A stretch of DNA of 64,000 bases from Candidatus Saccharimonadota bacterium (GTDB lineage: Bacteria; Patescibacteriota; Saccharimonadia; Saccharimonadales; Saccharimonadaceae): the NCBI GenBank assembly GCA_030530605.1, contig JAUMUO010000002.1:73146-137145 (forward strand), written 5' to 3'. Each line of letters opens with the position of its first letter. Position 1 is the stretch's first letter. The translations under genes and the position numbers were made by a program. The notes under the pieces were generated by a model. It was not told the DNA's origin and did no database searches. It saw nothing but the letters and a program-made list of their open reading frames with translations. Shown in pieces: positions 60,440-64,000 of this stretch.

Positions 60440-61282
60440 TTATTTTAGTTTCTCAAGTAATTCCGAAAGTTCCTTCTCGTCCTTACAAGAGAAAGTCACC
60501 GACCTTGCCGCCACCCGGACTTTCGCACCGTATTTTTCAGAAAGTATCATTTCTTGTTTGGCCTGCGCATCTGTCTTCACAGCTACCGCCGAACTCTTTT
60601 TGCGATTCGCCGCAATAAATTGTTCAACTCTTCTTGCGCTCCAACCCTCAGAAACAATCAAAGGCACTGCCTTTTCTATCACGCTTTTGTCTGCCGTAAT
60701 TAATGGCCGCATCACCCCCTCCGAAAGACCATTTTCCACCATCGCCTTCTTGGCATCTTCCGGCAAATTCAAAAGTCGCATCGTGTTCATCACCGAAGAC
60801 TCGCTCTTCCCTACTCTCTCGGCAATTTCTTTTACTGATAAATTAAATTGGCTTTTAAGCTTTGCGTAAGCCGTCGCAAGTTCAATCGGATTCAAATCTT
60901 CACGCTGGGCATTTTCAATAATTGAAAGCTCCAACCGATTTTGTGAATCTATCGTCCGCACAATCGCCGGCACCGTCTCAAGCCCTGCCATCTTAGCCGC
61001 GCGCCATCTTCTCTCTCCCGCCACAATTACATATTTACCATCTTCTTCAATTACCACTAGCGGCTGTAAAACTCCATGCTGTTTAATAGACGCCGCCAGC
61101 TCCGCCAAAGATTCTTCCGTAAAAGTCTGCCGCGGCTGATTTTCATCGCGCGTGATTTCTGAAACTTTTATTTCCAAAAGCTTTGAGACTTCTTTGTCGG
61201 ACTCCGCTGTAATATCAAATTCTTCGTCCACCAAATCTGTCGGGATTAAACTTGAAAATCCTCGCCCAAGACCTCTTGCCAT
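60440..61282 (-). CDS. parB: Chromosome partitioning protein ParB
   Basis: The 280-residue CTP-dependent parS-binding clamp has LGRGFSSLIP, the N-terminal domain with DENQPRQTF and VAGERRWRAAKMAG (GERRWRA, CTP motif), and a helix-turn-helix (LSVKEIAERVGKSESSVMNTMRLL). It overlaps the parA stop by one base (TAATG). Its 3' end faces rel with a 2-bp gap. Confidence 0.95.
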   Translation of the reverse strand: MARGLGRGFSSLIPTDLVDEEFDITAESDKEVSKLLEIKVSEITRDENQPRQTFTEESLAELAASIKQHGVLQPLVVIEEDGKYVIVAGERRWRAAKMAGLETVPAIVRTIDSQNRLELSIIENAQREDLNPIELATAYAKLKSQFNLSVKEIAERVGKSESSVMNTMRLLNLPEDAKKAMVENGLSEGVMRPLITADKSVIEKAVPLIVSEGWSARRVEQFIAANRKKSSAVAVKTDAQAKQEMILSEKYGAKVRVAARSVTFSCKDEKELSELLEKLK

Positions 61283-62058
61283 TATTTCTTCCTCCTACCG
61301 GTTCTTTCTTCAACTTCTTTTGCAAATTCTTTGTATGCCCTTGCTCCCCGCGACAACGCATCATATCCGCCCACCGGCGCCCCGTGGCTTGGTGCTTCTG
61401 CCACTCTCACGTTTCTCGGTATCGTAGTTTCAAAAGTTAAGTCCTTAAAGTATTTCTTGATTTCTTCATACACCTGCGAGGAAAGCGAAGTTCTCTTGTC
61501 ATACATCGTCGCCACCACACCGAGCAGTTTGAGTTGCTGATTCCCGGCTTTCTTTACCAACTTCATTGTTTCAAGCAACTGCGCCACACCTTCCAAGGCA
61601 TAGAACTCCGTCTGAACCGGCAGCAGTAAATAATCCGCCGCAATCATCGCATTTACCGTAAGAAGTGACAGACTCGGCGGACAATCAATAATAATGTAAT
61701 CATATTCATTAGCAACTGCAGCAACCGCCTTTTTAAGCTGGGTAAATTTCTGCTTCAAGCCCGCCATCTCCACTTCCGCGTTAGCCAAATCCGTAGAAGT
61801 CGGCGCCACTGTTAAGTTCTTATATTTGGTTTCCACCTTTACTTCAGAAAGCGTAGCTTCGCCCATCGCCACATCCGTCATGGTCTTATCAAGATTTTCT
61901 TTGTCTATCCCGAGCCCAGAGGTGGCATTTCCCTGGGGATCAAAATCAATCAAAAGTGTTTTGAACTTGTCTTTACCAAGATAATAAGCAAGATTAACAG
62001 CTGTCGTAGTTTTCCCGACACCTCCTTTTTGATTGGAAACACAAATCACTGTTGCCAT
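61282..62058 (-). CDS. parA: Chromosome partitioning ATPase ParA (Soj)
   Basis: The 258-residue ParA ATPase has the deviant Walker A NQKGGVGKTTTAVNLAYYL, DFDPQGNATSGLG, and IIIDCPPSLSLLTVNA. It moves ParB-bound origin DNA. A leaderless-type promoter lies 8 nt upstream. Chromosomal parAB often lies near oriC, but dnaA and an origin were not seen in this window. Confidence 0.96.
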   Translation of the reverse strand: MATVICVSNQKGGVGKTTTAVNLAYYLGKDKFKTLLIDFDPQGNATSGLGIDKENLDKTMTDVAMGEATLSEVKVETKYKNLTVAPTSTDLANAEVEMAGLKQKFTQLKKAVAAVANEYDYIIIDCPPSLSLLTVNAMIAADYLLLPVQTEFYALEGVAQLLETMKLVKKAGNQQLKLLGVVATMYDKRTSLSSQVYEEIKKYFKDLTFETTIPRNVRVAEAPSHGAPVGGYDALSRGARAYKEFAKEVEERTGRRKK

Positions 62059-62066
62059 ATGTAACC

Positions 62067-62075
62067 ATTATAACA
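62067..62075 (-). promoter_or_regulatory. Extended -10 promoter of parA, leaderless type
   Basis: On the minus strand TG-T-TATAAT ends 8 nt before the ATG at 62058, just after the rplU terminator T run. Confidence 0.7.
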
Positions 62076-62076
62076 C

Positions 62077-62098
62077 AAAAAAGCTCCCGTTTGGGAGC
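62077..62098 (-). terminator. Intrinsic terminator after rplU
   Basis: On the minus strand GCTCCC-AAAC-GGGAGC is followed by six Ts. A shorter T run on the other strand could make it bidirectional. Confidence 0.85.
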
Positions 62099-62104
62099 CT
62101 TTTG

Positions 62105-62413
62105 TTATTTAATTGAAGTAATTTCAATTTCAGAGTATTTCTGGCGGTGACCATTTTCCTTGTGAACACGCTTCTTAGAGTGGTAACGAATCACGCGGAC
62201 TTTGTCGCCCTTGACCAATTCTTCTCTAACTTTGGCCGAGACCTTTACTCCTTTGACTTCTGGTGAACCAACCGTAGTTTTTTCACCGTCAATCACGAGA
62301 AGAGCAGGCAGCTCGAGCTCTTTAGTTCCTTCCGGGAGGAGGTCCACCCGTAGGGTCTCTTTTTCCTCAACGAGATATTGCTTCCCGGAAATGAGGACAA
62401 CTGCTTTCTTCAT
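62105..62413 (-). CDS. rplU: Large ribosomal subunit protein bL21
   Basis: The 102-residue protein matches bL21: KKAVVLISGKQYLVEEKETLRVDLLPEG at the start and VIRYHSKKRVHKENGHRQKYSEIEI at the end. bL27 (rpmA), the usual neighbour, is not adjacent on the downstream side. A TGCTAGAAT -10 and an AAGGA site precede it, and a terminator follows. Confidence 0.95.
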   Translation of the reverse strand: MKKAVVLISGKQYLVEEKETLRVDLLPEGTKELELPALLVIDGEKTTVGSPEVKGVKVSAKVREELVKGDKVRVIRYHSKKRVHKENGHRQKYSEIEITSIK

Positions 62414-62440
62414 ATTATTCCTTTTTAATTAACTTTATTT

Positions 62441-62449
62441 ATTCTAGCA
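62441..62449 (-). promoter_or_regulatory. Extended -10 promoter of rplU
   Basis: TG-C-TAGAAT on the minus strand; the leader to the ATG at 62413 is about 20 nt with an AAGGA site. Confidence 0.55.
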
Positions 62450-62455
62450 CACTTC

Positions 62456-64000
62456 TTAGATTTTTTCAAGAGAGATCGTTACCTGCTGGTCACCAATCGT
62501 TGCAATCTCATCATAGGCAAAATTGCCATCCGAAACCAGCTCAGTTGCTAACACCTCAGACTTCACATTTTCAACATACTCCGGAGCAACTGAAACCGAA
62601 ACCGAGAGTTTAATTCTATCATCAACTAAGAGTCCCGCCTTCTTTCTTGCCGCCTGGACTGCCCTAATCACCTCGCGCGAGAAACCTTCCGCCGCAAGCT
62701 CCGGCGTAATCGTCTTATCGAGCTTCGTTTCTTTGCCGTTTTCAACTTTCTTAACATTAAGTTCGTCTAAAATCATCTTCTCATATTCTGGCGAAAGTTT
62801 CTCACCAGCATAGACAAACAGCGACAAAGGCTGGCGCACCTTTACCTGTGGCTCATCCGCCGTCTTGGTCATCCGAAGCGAAAGCCCTTCCGAGATAATC
62901 TCTCTGGTTCTTTCCATTTCTTCTACCACGGCAGTATCAATCTCGCCCGCTTCCGGCCAGTCCAAAAGATGTACCGAGTCGGAAGAGCCAGTCAACTTCT
63001 GGTATAATTCCTCAGCTAGAAACGGTACAAACGGCGCCAAAATCTGGGAAAGATAAAGCAAAACATAGTAAAGCGTAGCGTATGCCTCTTCCTTGTCGCT
63101 ATCATCTTCAGACTTCCAGAAACGCCGCCTTGAACGCCGCACAAACCAGTTCGAAAGATCATCAATAAACGGCAACACAGAAGAAAGCGCCTTCGGGATA
63201 TTATACTCTTCCATACCTTCAGTAATTTCGTTGCGAAGCATATGCACCTTCGACACAATCCAGATGTCTAGAAAATTCTGAAATGGTTCTTTCGAAGGGC
63301 GTTCGGAGGCTGCTGCCGAGAAGAAGCGCTCGAGCCCCGTGAAGACGGGCGCGAGAGACGCGGCCCGAGAAAGAAGCCATTTAGAATTTTCTGGCTGGAA
63401 TTTATCGACGTTAGCGTAAGTGCGGAAAAAGTCATACACATTCCAAATACCGGATAATTTTCTAGCAGTGTCAGACACATCCTTATCAAGTAGCGCAAAA
63501 TCCTCACCCGAAAGCACCGGCGAAGAAAGCAGTAGTAACCGAAGAGAATCTGCCGAATACTTATCCATTAATTCATTTGGGTCAGTAAAGTTCCCTAGCG
63601 ACTTGCTCATCTTTCGTCCGTCGTTCCCAGCCAAAGTGCCAGTAGTAATCACATTTTTATAGGCGTTATGTCCAAACAGAGCGGTATTAACACAGTGTAC
63701 ATAATAGAACCAAGCACGCACCTGTCCGACATATTCCACGATGAAATCTGCCGGATAATTCTTTTCAAATTTTTCCTTATTCTCAAACGGATAGTGAAGC
63801 TGAGCAAACGGCATCGAACCACTCTCAAACCAACAGTCTAAAACTTTCTCAATTCGTTTGAAGTGTTCACCATCAATATCAAACTCAATCTCATCCACCC
63901 ACGGCCGGTGATAATCTTCTAGTCGCACGCCCGAGAGCTCATAAAGCTCGTCATAGCTACCGACTACCTTAACCGTTCCTTTGTCGCCCTTCCAAACTGG
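62456..64000 (-). CDS. ileS: Isoleucyl-tRNA synthetase, C-terminal part
   Basis: The frame is open at the window edge, so about 515 C-terminal residues are present. It shows VLDCWFESGSMPFAQLHYPF, FIVEYVGQVRAWFYYVH and the KMSKS loop DGRKMSKSLGNF, followed by the anticodon-binding domain (SLRMTKTADEPQVKVRQPL). The style fits the eukaryote-like IleRS class known from many CPR and some other bacteria; members of that class tend to resist mupirocin. The HIGH motif lies outside the window. Confidence 0.92.
   Translation of the reverse strand, partial: PVWKGDKGTVKVVGSYDELYELSGVRLEDYHRPWVDEIEFDIDGEHFKRIEKVLDCWFESGSMPFAQLHYPFENKEKFEKNYPADFIVEYVGQVRAWFYYVHCVNTALFGHNAYKNVITTGTLAGNDGRKMSKSLGNFTDPNELMDKYSADSLRLLLLSSPVLSGEDFALLDKDVSDTARKLSGIWNVYDFFRTYANVDKFQPENSKWLLSRAASLAPVFTGLERFFSAAASERPSKEPFQNFLDIWIVSKVHMLRNEITEGMEEYNIPKALSSVLPFIDDLSNWFVRRSRRRFWKSEDDSDKEEAYATLYYVLLYLSQILAPFVPFLAEELYQKLTGSSDSVHLLDWPEAGEIDTAVVEEMERTREIISEGLSLRMTKTADEPQVKVRQPLSLFVYAGEKLSPEYEKMILDELNVKKVENGKETKLDKTITPELAAEGFSREVIRAVQAARKKAGLLVDDRIKLSVSVSVAPEYVENVKSEVLATELVSDGNFAYDEIATIGDQQVTISLEKI

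Noticed and set aside
60440-62098. Replication origin near parAB
   Set aside because: No dnaA, dnaN or rpmH, and no cluster of DnaA-box-like 9-mers was seen around the genes.

Overview
The window is a gene-dense bacterial segment from an organism that most resembles Candidatus Saccharibacteria (TM7) or a close Patescibacteria/CPR relative. This rests on content, not on a search: a compact genome with overlapping genes, an FtsEX-hydrolase locus, a proton/sodium-pumping pyrophosphatase, a sortase with a sortase-type tail protein, DUF3048, PEGA, DUF2207 and TraD-like proteins, and a eukaryote-like IleRS. UGA is used as a normal stop (for example serS and relA neighbours), which argues against the UGA-recoding CPR lineages.

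Layout. 0-9 kb: the end of a surface protein, DUF2207, serS, hpf, secA, M16 protease, murD. 9-21.5 kb: small hypotheticals, prfB, ftsE-ftsX with a CHAP hydrolase, ctpA, a hydrolase, a membrane protein, glycosyltransferase, smpB, xth. 21.5-30 kb: glycosyltransferase, tRNA-Leu, PEGA protein, sortase, gltX, DUF3048, second CHAP protein, tRNA-Glu. 30-44 kb: hppA, der, pth, dprA, a strong but unassigned structured RNA gene, topA, an HD hydrolase, a sigma4-HARE-HTH protein, a TraD-like ATPase. 44-52.4 kb: a dcw cell-wall/division cluster in two divergent arms (ftsI-mraY-ftsW-murG-ftsQ-like on minus; rsmH-small ORF-ftsL-like on plus). 52.4-58 kb: an accessory island. 58-64 kb: rnhA, CYTH protein, rel, parB-parA, rplU, ileS (cut by the window end).

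The outstanding system is a complete diversity-generating retroelement (DGR) at 52.47-56.99 kb. A 224-bp template repeat (52736-52959) and a 224-bp variable repeat (55196-55419) differ at 24 positions, every one an adenine in the template. The variable repeat is the C-terminal end of a secreted InlB-repeat/FISUMP-type protein. Between them lie a DGR-type reverse transcriptase (IGNLTSQ and YVDD motifs) and, overlapping it by 4 nt, an accessory protein whose C-terminus looks like an Avd four-helix bundle and whose middle resembles MutS domain I. The template is inverted relative to the target and RT genes and follows its own structured leader RNA. Next to the DGR is a DUF4868/KwaB-like gene.

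A second window-wide signal is promoter architecture. At least 21 genes have an extended -10 element (TGnTATAAT or close variant) whose last base lies only 6-10 nt before the start codon (exactly 6 nt in 13 cases, on both strands), implying leaderless mRNAs. Genes without this arrangement mostly carry a clear Shine-Dalgarno sequence or are translationally coupled. Other notable items: a 127-bp nested palindromic element that appears inserted in frame inside der, several candidate structured RNAs, a CHAP paralogue that lost its likely catalytic cysteine, and a 30-bp perfect palindrome downstream of the TraD-like gene. No CRISPR array, transposase, rRNA or obvious origin was seen.
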